64,000 nucleotides of DNA from Clostridiales bacterium (GTDB taxonomy: Bacteria > Bacillota > Clostridia > Christensenellales > Borkfalkiaceae), in the NCBI GenBank assembly GCA_015069605.1, contig SVII01000001.1:91403-155402 (forward strand), in the 5' to 3' direction. Below the pieces are notes generated by a model. That model did no database searches. It had not been told where the DNA came from and saw nothing but the letters and a program-made list of their open reading frames with translations. The translations under genes were made by a program, and so were the position numbers. This document shows, one piece after another, positions 1 through 8,478 of this stretch (within the stretch, counting starts at the first letter, position 1; each line of letters begins with the position of its first letter).

Positions 1-124
1 AACGGAAGGACTTCCCGCCGCGTTGCACGTCTTGTTTATGTACTCTTTTCACCGTTAGAAACCACTTTCGGCTCAAATTTCTTTGTTCTATTTTTTGCAA
101 ACGCCAAACGATAAAACCGACATT

Positions 125-139
125 CAACGCATACCTGCC
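125..139 (+). repeat. Dispersed repeat CAACGCATACCTGCC, copy 1
   Basis: An exact copy of the 15-bp core of a short repeat found at least ten times in the window. It lies just downstream of the trmB stop codon in otherwise featureless sequence (1-145), where I see no gene. Its role is unknown. Confidence 0.6.
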
Positions 140-145
140 TGCCTA

Positions 146-835
146 TTAGCCTTTAAAAACAGCTTCGACACGATGAATCGGCAAGCCTCTCTCCACCCAT
201 TTTTGTTCGTATTCCGTCACGATATTCCATTCGGGATTACCGTTCTCGTGTAAATTGTACGTCACGTTTTCCAAATCAAAGCCGCAAGCCTTGTATTCTT
301 CCAACGAAAAATCAAAAAAGTCTCGATCGTCCGTTTTTTGTAAAATCCTGCCACCTTTTTTCAGCAGCTTTTTATATACTTCCAAAAAGTTACGGTGTGT
401 CAAACGTTGCGTCGCGTATCCAAGTTTAGGTAACGGAGTCGAAAAATTCAAATAAATCGCATCCAAACTTCCCTCAGGGATATAACAGGGCAGACATTCC
501 GCGCGAATGTTGAGAAAACGAATATTCTCAATCCCTTGTTTTTTCACTTCTTCCATAGGTGTCAAAATGACGTTACTCATCTTTTCCAAAGCCAAATAAT
601 TGACGTCGGGGCTCGTTTTTGCCAACGCGCAGACAAACCCGCCTTTACCGCAACCGATTTCCAAAGCCACACCGTTATCGTTTCCAAACGCCGCTTTGAA
701 ATCAATCAACGCACGATAACTTTCCGCCGCTTCTTTCATATTCAAAATCCCGTTCGCGCCACGTGCCAACAAAAGATCTCCACACGCGTCCATTCTCGCG
801 TCAAAATTCCGCTTTTTCCTCATTCTCATCGACAT
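146..835 (-). CDS. trmB: tRNA (guanine-N7)-methyltransferase
   Basis: Cytosolic SAM-dependent methyltransferase that forms m7G46 in the variable loop of tRNAs. The 229-aa length fits the family. Residues about 55-66 carry the SAM-binding motif (LEIGCGKGGF), and the substrate-binding aspartates typical of TrmB lie in the middle (YLNFSTPLPK replaces the more usual FPDPWPK, so that loop is divergent). The N-terminal stretch is Arg/Lys-rich. The ATG at 835 is preceded by GGAG with about 9 nt spacing, which supports this start. It follows dut by about 50 nt on the same strand, so the two are probably cotranscribed from the dut promoter. Confidence 0.88.
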   Translation of the reverse strand: MSMRMRKKRNFDARMDACGDLLLARGANGILNMKEAAESYRALIDFKAAFGNDNGVALEIGCGKGGFVCALAKTSPDVNYLALEKMSNVILTPMEEVKKQGIENIRFLNIRAECLPCYIPEGSLDAIYLNFSTPLPKLGYATQRLTHRNFLEVYKKLLKKGGRILQKTDDRDFFDFSLEEYKACGFDLENVTYNLHENGNPEWNIVTEYEQKWVERGLPIHRVEAVFKG

Positions 836-884
836 AACTTTTTCTCCAAATCCATCACAATGTGTCTAAACGAACGCCTTTTTA

Positions 885-1325
885 TTATTTCGATCCCGTA
901 CTTCCAAACCCGCCTTCACCACGAACGGTATCCGTCAATTCTTCCGCTTCTAAAAACTCCGCTTTCAAGAAAGGAGCAACGACCAACTGTGCGATACGCT
1001 CACCTGCCGCCACCGTTTGCGCGATAGAAGAATGATTATGCAAAGCCACCATCACTTCTCCGCGGTAATCGGAATCGATCACCCCCACCTTATTCGCAGG
1101 TGCAAGCCCACGTTTGCAAGCCAACCCACTGCGCGCGTAAATCAAACCTGCATACCCTTCGGGAATTTCCATCGCAAGCCCCGTGCAGATAAATTTCGTT
1201 TCACCGGGCGCAATCACCACGTCCCCGTCCGCCAAAGCGTACAAATCCGCCCCAGCCGCCGCCACCGAACCATACGTAGGCAACACAGCTTTTTCGTCCA
1301 ATTTTTTTACAGCAATCGTTGGCAT
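885..1325 (-). CDS. dut: dUTP diphosphatase (dUTPase)
   Basis: Hydrolyses dUTP to dUMP and pyrophosphate, keeping uracil out of DNA and supplying dTMP synthesis; trimeric dUTPase family. Family motifs appear in order: AGADLYA near the N-terminus, the Arg-Ser-Gly motif in YARSGLA, GVIDSDYRGEV with the catalytic Asp, GERIAQLVV, and the C-terminal glycine-rich arm GEGGFGSTG. The ATG at 1325 (MPTIAV) has GGAG 8 nt upstream, whereas an in-frame ATG 12 nt earlier has no ribosome site, so 1325 is preferred. It is the first gene of a dut-trmB pair behind a perfect sigma-A-type promoter. A dUTPase beside a phage cassette could be phage-borne, but its own promoter and the separating terminator argue for a host gene. 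Confidence 0.9.
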   Translation of the reverse strand: MPTIAVKKLDEKAVLPTYGSVAAAGADLYALADGDVVIAPGETKFICTGLAMEIPEGYAGLIYARSGLACKRGLAPANKVGVIDSDYRGEVMVALHNHSSIAQTVAAGERIAQLVVAPFLKAEFLEAEELTDTVRGEGGFGSTGSK

Positions 1326-1366
1326 AATTTTCTCCATTTTAAAAAATTTTCGTCATTTCACGACAT

Positions 1367-1395
1367 ATTATACCACACCCAGTTCACCTTGTCAA
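1367..1395 (-). promoter_or_regulatory. dut promoter, sigma-A type
   Basis: Read on the minus strand: TTGACA (1395-1390), 17-bp spacer, TATAAT (1372-1367). Both hexamers are perfect. The distance to the dut start is about 40 nt. Confidence 0.85.
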
Positions 1396-1420
1396 GCATT
1401 GCACTCGTCCATATAAAACA

Positions 1421-1471
1421 AAAACGCTCTTGAGAAAATCGCTGTTTACCACGATCCATCAAAAGCGTTTT
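1421..1471. terminator. Bidirectional terminator between dut and the capsid cassette
   Basis: Arms at 1421-1433 and 1459-1471 pair over 13 bp (one G-T pair) around a 25-nt loop, with T-rich sequence on both exits. On the minus strand it would end transcription of the capsid cassette before dut. Confidence 0.6.
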
Positions 1472-1514
1472 TTACACCGATACGTTATGCCATTACTTCA
1501 CACGTCTATTTGCC

Positions 1515-1997
1515 TTACACCTTTTCCAATAAATAATCGTATAACGTTCTGTAATATTCCCCTAAATACTGCGGAGCAACCTCATCCGCCTTGAACATAT
1601 TAAAACGCTCCGAGGCATTCGTGTACGTGTTCATATAATAATCTCGCACCGCATAGTAACGATCCGGGTACTCCAACGAATAGTCCACTTCGTATGGCGC
1701 GTCCGTCGCTTCCGTTTCCTCCACTTTTGTCGAGAAACGCAAATAAAACAACAACGCATCGCGCACCGCCTCCACTTCCTGCTCGTATTCCGCCCGCAAT
1801 TTCGTCTGTATCAACGGCCACATATCCGAAAGCAAAGTACCGTTTTCCACCAAACGCTCCTTTTCCTTTTGCAAATTCTCTTGCAATTTCGCCGTCAGTC
1901 TGTTTTTATCCAACTGCGCTTCTTTCACCTGCAAAATTTGTTCTTCCGTCAATGCCGCGTATTGTTTATCGGTGTACGTGATAATATCAATTTCCAT
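1515..1997 (-). CDS. Hypothetical capsid-cassette protein, coiled coil
   Basis: 160 aa, no family recognised. Residues about 18-50 are Glu/Lys/Gln-rich and likely form a coiled coil; the C-terminal half is rich in Tyr (YPDRYYAVRDYY). There is no signal peptide or membrane segment. It is the last gene of the capsid cassette, with a strong AGGAGG site just before its ATG and a terminator downstream. In P22-like order this slot holds a small tail-needle or accessory protein (gp26); that equivalence rests on position only. Confidence 0.55.
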   Translation of the reverse strand: MEIDIITYTDKQYAALTEEQILQVKEAQLDKNRLTAKLQENLQKEKERLVENGTLLSDMWPLIQTKLRAEYEQEVEAVRDALLFYLRFSTKVEETEATDAPYEVDYSLEYPDRYYAVRDYYMNTYTNASERFNMFKADEVAPQYLGEYYRTLYDYLLEKV

Positions 1998-2053
1998 ATT
2001 CTCCTCCTAACCTTTATCGCGCCCCATTACGGTTCATTTTATCATTTAGACTT

Positions 2054-3406
2054 TTAAGCCGTGTATGAAATCGCCAACTTTCTAACGATCGCGCCCTTTT
2101 TCAAAGTGAAACGTAATGCAAAACTTTCTCCAACAAGCCCCATTCTAACCACTGCTTTCCCGTCAATAAATTTCACCGCTTTTTGCTTGACGGTTTGTCC
2201 ATCGTCCACCTGAACAGTCATTTCACCTTCACCCTCAAAACACAACGACTTTAAGTTCTTTTTACCAACAACCCCAAAATCTAAACATTCCGTTTGAAAG
2301 CAATATTCCTCGCCGCCGTACAAATCGCCGTCGCAATCCACGTATTTCACTACCCCTTCCGCCACGCACATAGCGTATTGATCCGTCCTCGACAAGCCGT
2401 TGAGATAGGAACAAAAATACCCACTTTTACCATCTGCCGCAAGCACCAACGTCACCGCGCCTTTCACCTTGTCTGCATAGCGAATGAGCACTCGATCTCC
2501 TACGCACGCCGCGCCGCATTGTACCGAATACATCGGTTTGACGTTCAATTCCTGACAAATTTTTTGCAATGTTTTTCCGTCGAATGTATACACCCCATCA
2601 TCCGCAAGGAAAAACAGCTTTCCGCCGCACTCACAAACGGTTTCACCAAGGACATGCCCCCCTGCATACGCCAAGGGCACTTGTTTAAAATCACGCGCCG
2701 AACCAGCCGGAATTAATCTCGTGATACCATATTCGTAGAAAATGCAAATCTCGTTGCCGAGTTGTTTCATTGCGACAATCTTCCCCGCCGCTGATGGTAA
2801 ATGTATCTTACCGCTGTCATCAATTGTACTTTCAAAATTTAACGTTTCCAATGGTTTGGAATACGCCACGGTAAATGGTTCGATTACAACAAATAAACGA
2901 TCGTGAAACACACAATTTGCCAAACCCGCCTTCGTCAAAATCGATCGCGTGTATCCTCTATCAGGATCGTAACGTGTCACGCCAAGCCCACCGATAAACA
3001 GAGTTTCCACTTCCAAGTCCGCATTTATGACGCCAACAACGTTCGTTGCACCGCCAAACACCAACGTTTTCACAAACGCACCCGTTGTATGGTTGTATAA
3101 ATAATACTTCCCATCCTCCAACATATACCCTAACTGATTGTTATATACTCCGTCCGAATGTTTTGTTCTATGCAAATAAAACGAACGCACTGCCGCGCTT
3201 TCCATTACATACGTTTTCTCATACGGAGTGAGATAATTTTTTAATCCCAACCCCGTTTTTATTGTTCCGTCCGCGCAATCGCAATTTCTCCCATCTACGC
3301 CAAACAGCGTACCCTTTTTATCCCTATCCACGAGGGAAAAATTCTCAAAACGCACTACCCGTGTCCGCGCCGAACGTTTTATAGGTTGTTTTTTTACCCC
3401 GACCAT
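2054..3406 (-). CDS. Phage head-completion or tail-hub protein, gp10-like by size and position
   Basis: 450 aa. The sequence has repeated short beta-strand segments with Tyr/Asp/Gly turns (DGKYYLYNH, FIGGLGVTRYD, FFLADDGVYTFDG, GYFCSYLNGL), which suggests a beta-propeller-like fold. P22 gp10, a packaged-DNA stabilisation protein, is of similar size and also follows coat and gp4, so a portal-vertex closing role is likely but not proven. The upstream gene ends in TAA and this gene's ATG uses the last A of that stop (TAATG overlap at 3406), implying translational coupling; a GTG three codons earlier is the alternative start. Confidence 0.5.
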   Translation of the reverse strand: MVGVKKQPIKRSARTRVVRFENFSLVDRDKKGTLFGVDGRNCDCADGTIKTGLGLKNYLTPYEKTYVMESAAVRSFYLHRTKHSDGVYNNQLGYMLEDGKYYLYNHTTGAFVKTLVFGGATNVVGVINADLEVETLFIGGLGVTRYDPDRGYTRSILTKAGLANCVFHDRLFVVIEPFTVAYSKPLETLNFESTIDDSGKIHLPSAAGKIVAMKQLGNEICIFYEYGITRLIPAGSARDFKQVPLAYAGGHVLGETVCECGGKLFFLADDGVYTFDGKTLQKICQELNVKPMYSVQCGAACVGDRVLIRYADKVKGAVTLVLAADGKSGYFCSYLNGLSRTDQYAMCVAEGVVKYVDCDGDLYGGEEYCFQTECLDFGVVGKKNLKSLCFEGEGEMTVQVDDGQTVKQKAVKFIDGKAVVRMGLVGESFALRFTLKKGAIVRKLAISYTA

Positions 3407-3954
3407 TACGCCCACCTTCTCGAACGCATCCTCTCACACGGTTTTGCGTGATACGCAGCTGCGATCGCCTCTTTGTATTTTTTATCCCATACCGCCGCGT
3501 CCTCAAACAAACAGGACGCCGTTGCATATTCCGCCGCCACCCCGTACGTAAACAATCGTACCGAAGCCTGCAAAACGTAATCGCTAACCCCGTCGACATT
3601 TTTCTTATCCGGCGTGTACGTGTACGTAATTTTCACCTTACCTGCCTGCGTCTTTACGTAATCAGGAAAGAGTTTGAATTTCACCGAATTTCCCCACTCA
3701 TCCGTTACACGCAAAATTCGAACAACGGGTTTTGCCAAACGAGAAAACTCGATCGCACCCGTTTCCGAGATCATCTCATCCTCTGCATACAAAGGCAGAT
3801 AATCCAGTGCCAATTCATTTTCCACTATATTAAAACAATGTAAAAGCAACTCCGTTTTTTGTCCATCCGTACTTTCGCCGTTGACGTACGCTTGTACTTC
3901 TTCCTCAATCCCAAGCACCGTCGCCGCAGACAAAATAATTTCTTTTACCGTCAT
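3406..3954 (-). CDS. Phage head-tail connector-like protein
   Basis: 182 aa. The N-terminal half is alpha-helical (MTVKEIILSAATVLGIEEE), followed by a stretch rich in acidic and hydrophobic residues and a C-terminal helical part ending in Arg-rich residues. The size and position after the major capsid gene match gp4/gp6-type connectors that bind beneath the portal; no sequence motif proves this. The start at 3954 is set by a strong AAAGGAGG 5 nt upstream of ATG. An in-frame upstream extension of 28 codons crosses the hairpin at 3993-4030 and is unlikely to be translated. Confidence 0.5.
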   Translation of the reverse strand: MTVKEIILSAATVLGIEEEVQAYVNGESTDGQKTELLLHCFNIVENELALDYLPLYAEDEMISETGAIEFSRLAKPVVRILRVTDEWGNSVKFKLFPDYVKTQAGKVKITYTYTPDKKNVDGVSDYVLQASVRLFTYGVAAEYATASCLFEDAAVWDKKYKEAIAAAYHAKPCERMRSRRWA

Positions 3955-3992
3955 TTTTACCTCCTTTTCGCGTTGATCGCATATTTGTAAAA

Positions 3993-4030
3993 GGTACCCG
4001 TTATTACGGTTCAACGCGTACACGGGTACC
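3993..4030 (-). terminator. Hairpin downstream of the capsid gene, possible attenuator
   Basis: A perfect 9-bp stem (GGTACCCGT with ACGGGTACC) around a 20-nt loop, followed on the minus strand by TTTTACAAA. The T-tract is short, so it may be a partial terminator or a processing site that lets the capsid gene be expressed above the downstream connector genes. Confidence 0.45.
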
Positions 4031-4062
4031 CCAAACAACTATTTAGACGTCTTCACTAAACA

Positions 4063-5238
4063 TTAAGATTCGGTAACGCCATAAATCTTACCCTGACCGC
4101 AAGGACGTTCGCAAATGAGTTCCGCATATTTCACAAGCGTCGCGGTATATACAGGTTTACCAGGCACCTGCTTCAAGATTTTACCGTCTTCGCCTTCCAA
4201 CCATTGCCAATCGCAAAGCTGATGCAATTTGAAATCGTTGGTATTTAAGAAATACATTGTTCCGTTCGTGCAAAATCTATCCGCAATAATGGGAATACCG
4301 TGGAAATCCAATGCTTTATAGCCGTGTACGTCCATCGTAGGAAGCGTAACCCCTGCCGTACGGAAAAATTTCACAATCGAACGTCTTACACCGGGGGAAC
4401 AAAGAATAACGTTAATTTGACTGCCCGACGTTGCCTCGATTTCGTCGATTGCTTTTTGAATGATTTCTTCCGTAATCGCACCAAGATCCCCTTTCACATA
4501 CGGCGTCATATATTGATTACTATTCTTTTCCACGCCGTAAAGATTGTCTACGTCCCCCGAAAATAATGCTTCAACGCCCGTGATTTCATTTCCCCAACAA
4601 CCATGCATTGCCGCGTACGCGCCGATGGTAATCGCACCTTCGGGGATGGTAGGGCCGCCAAACGTAACCGTTCTATTCACTCTATCCACAGCAACTACTT
4701 TACGTTTTGTTGCCTCCTCAACGGGTCTTTTAAGCGCGTCGTAAAAATCTACTTCCATGCCCTCGATCATCGCTCTAACCGTTTCAAAGGTAAATGTGTT
4801 ATTTCCACCAACCGCAAGAACTCTACCGATCGTACCCGTACCGTCACTGTATAACATTCTACCAAAGTTATACTGCGAATTCTTCAACAAAGACTCCATT
4901 TCTTCATTGAGAAGATTGACAAACGAACCTTCATTGTTCGCTGACGCGCGCAATGCTTTATCGGAAATTTCAATCGTGCCGTAAAGGTTCTTTAACGTCG
5001 CCACGAACTGCATGTAATTGCCATCCAACGCCTGAGGAAGATTCCCCGTTTCCGTACCCGCGCCAATACCGCCGCTGATACCACTTTTAATCGTTTTTCT
5101 GATATCTTTTCCCACCACGTTAGACGTAGTCTGTTGAATCATCGCCATCAAAGGGTTTGTTTTCATATTTAACGCGTCTTTCACCGCGTCAAGATAATAA
5201 GATTTCAATACGCTATCTGCTGTTTGCACTGTTACCAT
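4063..5238 (-). CDS. Major capsid protein
   Basis: 391 aa, the size of an HK97-fold coat protein. Visible features fit a capsid protein: an N-terminal helical arm (DSVLKSYYLDAVKDAL), a Gly-rich loop (SGISGGIGAGTETG), a long spine-helix region near 85-120 (NEEMESLLKNSQYNFG), a central insertion domain, and a C-terminal beta-rich part. There is no fused protease. It lies directly downstream of the scaffold gene (14-nt gap) and upstream of the connector, the standard head-module order. A GAGGAG site precedes the ATG at about 11 nt. Confidence 0.75.
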   Translation of the reverse strand: MVTVQTADSVLKSYYLDAVKDALNMKTNPLMAMIQQTTSNVVGKDIRKTIKSGISGGIGAGTETGNLPQALDGNYMQFVATLKNLYGTIEISDKALRASANNEGSFVNLLNEEMESLLKNSQYNFGRMLYSDGTGTIGRVLAVGGNNTFTFETVRAMIEGMEVDFYDALKRPVEEATKRKVVAVDRVNRTVTFGGPTIPEGAITIGAYAAMHGCWGNEITGVEALFSGDVDNLYGVEKNSNQYMTPYVKGDLGAITEEIIQKAIDEIEATSGSQINVILCSPGVRRSIVKFFRTAGVTLPTMDVHGYKALDFHGIPIIADRFCTNGTMYFLNTNDFKLHQLCDWQWLEGEDGKILKQVPGKPVYTATLVKYAELICERPCGQGKIYGVTES

Positions 5239-5252
5239 AAATTAATTTCTCC

Positions 5253-6098
5253 TCACATTTGATTATTTGATTTAAAAAATCGAAGTGCCATATCCCCTGC
5301 ATCTAAAATAGATTTTGCTTTTAACGGAGGCGTAGTCACCACGCCGCTGCCCGCAAACGTTACGGGCGCGCCCGTTTTTCCAATCGACGCAAGATATTCT
5401 CCAATGATACGCAACCTCGTTTGTTCGTCACAGCTCACCTTTTGATACAGTTCTTCGGACGAAAGCGCCGTTTCTCCCTTTTCTGCAAACGTACGGACGC
5501 CCTCTCCCTGCGTGTTCGTGAAATGGTTTTCACTCGCGTCCTTCGCTTCCGCTTTCGCCTTCAAACTGCTTTCTTGGGTTGCCGCAACCGTATTTTCACC
5601 AACTTCCTTTTCGTTTTCCGAAGATTTTGCATCCACAGCTACAGCCGTTTCCTCTTCGGACGAACACTCGTTAGCGCCGCTTTCCGCCTTTTGAGCGTAA
5701 GCCTCTTCTTTTGTTTCCTCTGCGGGTTCATCCACTTTCGCCTGCGTTTCCACGTTTCGATTGTTTTCCATATCAAACACAAAACTATCAAACTGCTTCG
5801 CCGCCGCCTTTCTCGCCTGCGCATTCTTACGGAGCTTTTCCGCCCCCAACTCACCCAAACGAGCCTTTTCCATTTCCGAATTTTCCGCCTGCCGTTCCAA
5901 TTCTTTCAAACGCTGACTTCGTCTTGTAAACTCCGCCTGCAAAGAACTGTAAGCCCTCGCAAGGGCGTCTACGTCCTTAAACTTCCCCAAAACCGCCGAG
6001 GCATCTTCCTTGCGCGCTACCTCTTTCGCCGCATTTTCTACCGTCTCCGTCGCCTCCGTTGTTTCCGTTTCCGCGTAAACGTTCTCCTTTTCGATCAT
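5253..6098 (-). CDS. Phage capsid scaffold protein
   Basis: 281 aa, highly charged and Ala/Glu/Lys-rich. A predicted long coiled coil runs from about 40 to 100 (FKDVDALARAYSSLQ and ELERQAENSEMEKARL), followed by a disordered acidic middle, and a small C-terminal domain (DEQTRLRIIGEYLASIG) that would be the coat-binding part. No protease motif is visible. These are the usual properties of non-proteolytic scaffolds that direct procapsid assembly. It sits between portal and coat, as in P22. Start supported by AGGAGG upstream of the ATG at 6098. Confidence 0.72.
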   Translation of the reverse strand: MIEKENVYAETETTEATETVENAAKEVARKEDASAVLGKFKDVDALARAYSSLQAEFTRRSQRLKELERQAENSEMEKARLGELGAEKLRKNAQARKAAAKQFDSFVFDMENNRNVETQAKVDEPAEETKEEAYAQKAESGANECSSEEETAVAVDAKSSENEKEVGENTVAATQESSLKAKAEAKDASENHFTNTQGEGVRTFAEKGETALSSEELYQKVSCDEQTRLRIIGEYLASIGKTGAPVTFAGSGVVTTPPLKAKSILDAGDMALRFFKSNNQM

Positions 6099-6123
6099 AC
6101 TTTCTTTCCTCCTATTCTCTCTT

Positions 6124-8010
6124 TTACATTTCCTGTTGTGTTTTCAAAGCCTTTTTATGCGCTTTGATGTGAGCCATAAAACGTTTTTTGATTTCCTCTT
6201 TATTACGACTTCTCTTAAATTCCGCAGACAAAAGGAATCGAATATGCTCGGAAACGTGTAAATCGTGGTCGTCGTATTCATCCACCTGCATATCCGCTTC
6301 CTTCATATCCAAATTCTCCTCACCTGCTTTCGCGATATGTAACGAAGAAATATCCTTCGCGTTTTCATAGCTACCAAACCCAAACGCTTCCAAAATACGG
6401 TTTTTACTTTCCGCCGTCAATTTTCCATCGTCGTTTGTCAATACGCCAGCTTCAAACAATCTTAACAGCGTCGCCTTTTTCTCCGCAGGCGTGGACGTTT
6501 CTTGCGATTCAAACTGAATATCGTTCACCGACAAATTTTTCGCATTGAAATAATACGCCTGCGCACGTTTGTTTTCCCCCGTCAGCGTCATCAATCTCGC
6601 CGTTCCCGCAAATTGACGATACAATCGCAAAATCTGTCTGCCAACCTCTTTCATCGCTCTTTCAATACTGCAAACGGTAGCCGACAATCTCGACTCGTCC
6701 TGCGAAAGCAACAACTGTAACCCCGTCGCGCTAGTGACGCGCATTGGACTGGAATTTTGCGACAACTCGCTAACACCGCTAATCAACGCAAACTCGTTTT
6801 CCAACCATTCTTCCTCATCCTTAAACTCGCTGGGTACGTTACCGCAATCGAGCATTTCAGGCGCTTTTCCACCCTGTCTATACACAAGAATTTTCCCTGG
6901 CAACAAACCTTCTTCCGCCAACTCGTCCGTATCCACCGAACCGTCCTCCACCGTCAACACCCCCATCGACAAACGATTCAAAAATTCGTGTTTTCTGTTA
7001 CGAACGGCATTGTACGCACGCTGCACGGGAATCAAACGATCGACAACGCTGCTCGCAAAAAACGCACCGGGCAAACGCAAGCAATCCTGTTTCACAAAAG
7101 GCAACCCTCTCACGCCGCGTTCCTCGTTGATAAAGGGCAACGGCCCGCGATAAAGTAATTTTCCACCTGCAACAATTTCCAATCTCCCATCAGGATTTTG
7201 CGAATCAGGACGAGTATAACGCTCGATTAAAATCTCACTGTCCTTTACCACCGTCGATTTCATACCGCCAAACTCCGAAGGCAGCTTCGCCGCCGACGGT
7301 TCACTGTACCCAAAAGACGAAGGAATTTCTCTACCGGGCAACGCCACGCCAAATCTTTCAAAAATATACCCAACCGACACCGCTTGCGCGTGAATAATAC
7401 TCGTCACCGCTTCCATATCCTCTGCGTTTAAACGATCAGGAAATATCTCAAACGGCGACACAGCGGTAACCTGAGTTTCTCCCTCATACACAGGCTCACC
7501 AGCCTCGTCAACGCATACCTGCCTGCCACCTTTCTCATCCCAAACGATTTTATAAAAGGCACTGCCGCACGTTTCCGACCAAATCGTAGCCTTGGAAACC
7601 GTCTGTGCGAAATCGATACGTTCCAACGCGTATTTCAAAACGCCCGTCGCAAGTTTCGCCGCTTGCAAATCCCCATCCTCATCGGAAAACGCACGCACTT
7701 TGAGTTCGGGTTTCATCTTTTCCAACTTCGCAATTCTAGAATCGATGGTTGGCGCGATATGGTTAAACACTCTTCTCGCCTGCCAGTAAAAACGCTTATC
7801 CTCCTCTACAATCCCCCCAAACGGAGAAATATCACAATACTGATTTCCGCTGAAAAAGTTGATATTCAATAACCAACCGTTTTCCACCGCGCGCCTTTCT
7901 TCTCTGCGTTGCAAATAATCCTCCGTCACCTCTTTTGCAAGTTTTTCTTCCTCTCTCTGTTTGGCTTTTTCCTGTTCTTCTCTTGTCATTTTTTCCTCAA
8001 AAAGCTCCAT
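6124..8010 (-). CDS. Phage portal protein
   Basis: 628 aa; would form the dodecameric portal through which DNA is packaged. The N-terminus is charged and helical, followed by WLLNINFFSGNQY, the aromatic/GNQ signature of P22-like portals. It also has a clip/stem region around 280-400 (FINEERGVRGLPF, LIPVQRAYNAVRNRKHE) and a helical C-terminal crown ending in Lys-rich residues. The length is between HK97-type (about 420) and P22 (725) portals. An exact copy of the dispersed repeat lies inside the gene (7509-7523, encoding RQVCVD). Start supported by AAAGGAGAT before ATG at 8010. Confidence 0.78.
   Translation of the reverse strand: MELFEEKMTREEQEKAKQREEEKLAKEVTEDYLQRREERRAVENGWLLNINFFSGNQYCDISPFGGIVEEDKRFYWQARRVFNHIAPTIDSRIAKLEKMKPELKVRAFSDEDGDLQAAKLATGVLKYALERIDFAQTVSKATIWSETCGSAFYKIVWDEKGGRQVCVDEAGEPVYEGETQVTAVSPFEIFPDRLNAEDMEAVTSIIHAQAVSVGYIFERFGVALPGREIPSSFGYSEPSAAKLPSEFGGMKSTVVKDSEILIERYTRPDSQNPDGRLEIVAGGKLLYRGPLPFINEERGVRGLPFVKQDCLRLPGAFFASSVVDRLIPVQRAYNAVRNRKHEFLNRLSMGVLTVEDGSVDTDELAEEGLLPGKILVYRQGGKAPEMLDCGNVPSEFKDEEEWLENEFALISGVSELSQNSSPMRVTSATGLQLLLSQDESRLSATVCSIERAMKEVGRQILRLYRQFAGTARLMTLTGENKRAQAYYFNAKNLSVNDIQFESQETSTPAEKKATLLRLFEAGVLTNDDGKLTAESKNRILEAFGFGSYENAKDISSLHIAKAGEENLDMKEADMQVDEYDDHDLHVSEHIRFLLSAEFKRSRNKEEIKKRFMAHIKAHKKALKTQQEM
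7509..7523 (+). repeat. Dispersed repeat, copy 2, inside the portal gene
   Basis: Exact 15-bp core CAACGCATACCTGCC. Read on the gene strand it encodes Gln-Val-Cys-Val in the portal protein, the same reading as the copies in the two flavoprotein genes at 61769 and 62487. Confidence 0.6.
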
Positions 8011-8026
8011 TCCTATCTCCTTTCGC

Positions 8027-8404
8027 CTATTTCTTTTTCGTGCGTTTCACCGCCGCGCCCGTCTTTGCTTTTACTGTCTTCTTCCGTTCTTCCTTTTCAA
8101 CGCCTGCCTTACTTTCTTCCAACGCCGCCAGCAGCCTTACGCGTTCTTTTTCAAGTTCCTCATCCGTCCAAGCCCCGTATTCGTCATTGCCTTCGTTCGC
8201 GAGTAGCATCTGCACCGCTTTAAGATCGGGCGGCACGTCCTTTTTCGTCTTTTTACGCTTCGTCAGCTTCAATTCCCCATCCACTTCCGCGTATTCTTCC
8301 GTGACTTCCGCCACCTGATACCCAAGCGCCACTTTCAAGAGCGCGTCGTTGATTTTTTCATCCGTCTTCTCTTTCTTTTTTTCGTTTCTTTTTTTCTCGG
8401 CCAT
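8027..8404 (-). CDS. Terminase small-subunit-like protein, N-terminal HTH missing
   Basis: 125 aa, Lys-rich at both ends. The central segment (ALLKVALGYQVAEVTEEY, then a basic stretch and DVPPDLKAVQMLLA) resembles the C-terminal half of Terminase_2-type small subunits (ALGYEYEEV ... MPPDTTAAIFWLKN). The N-terminal DNA-binding helix-turn-helix expected in a full subunit is absent. It lies between terL and portal rather than before terL. Either a truncated or specialised TerS, or a separate packaging accessory. A GAGG-containing site precedes its ATG. Confidence 0.45.
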   Translation of the reverse strand: MAEKKRNEKKKEKTDEKINDALLKVALGYQVAEVTEEYAEVDGELKLTKRKKTKKDVPPDLKAVQMLLANEGNDEYGAWTDEELEKERVRLLAALEESKAGVEKEERKKTVKAKTGAAVKRTKKK

Positions 8405-8434
8405 GCCTCTTCTTCACCTCTCTCTTTTTTCACT

Positions 8435-8459
8435 CAACGCATACCTACCCCCTTCCTTT
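8435..8459 (+). repeat. Dispersed repeat, copy 3, extended form
   Basis: CAACGCATACCTACC followed by CCCTTCCTTT. It lies between the small-terminase-like gene and terL. The C-rich extension is shared with the copies at 36124 and, in part, 44993 and 62487. Confidence 0.6.
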
Positions 8460-8478
8460 GAAATAGTTACCCGAAAAT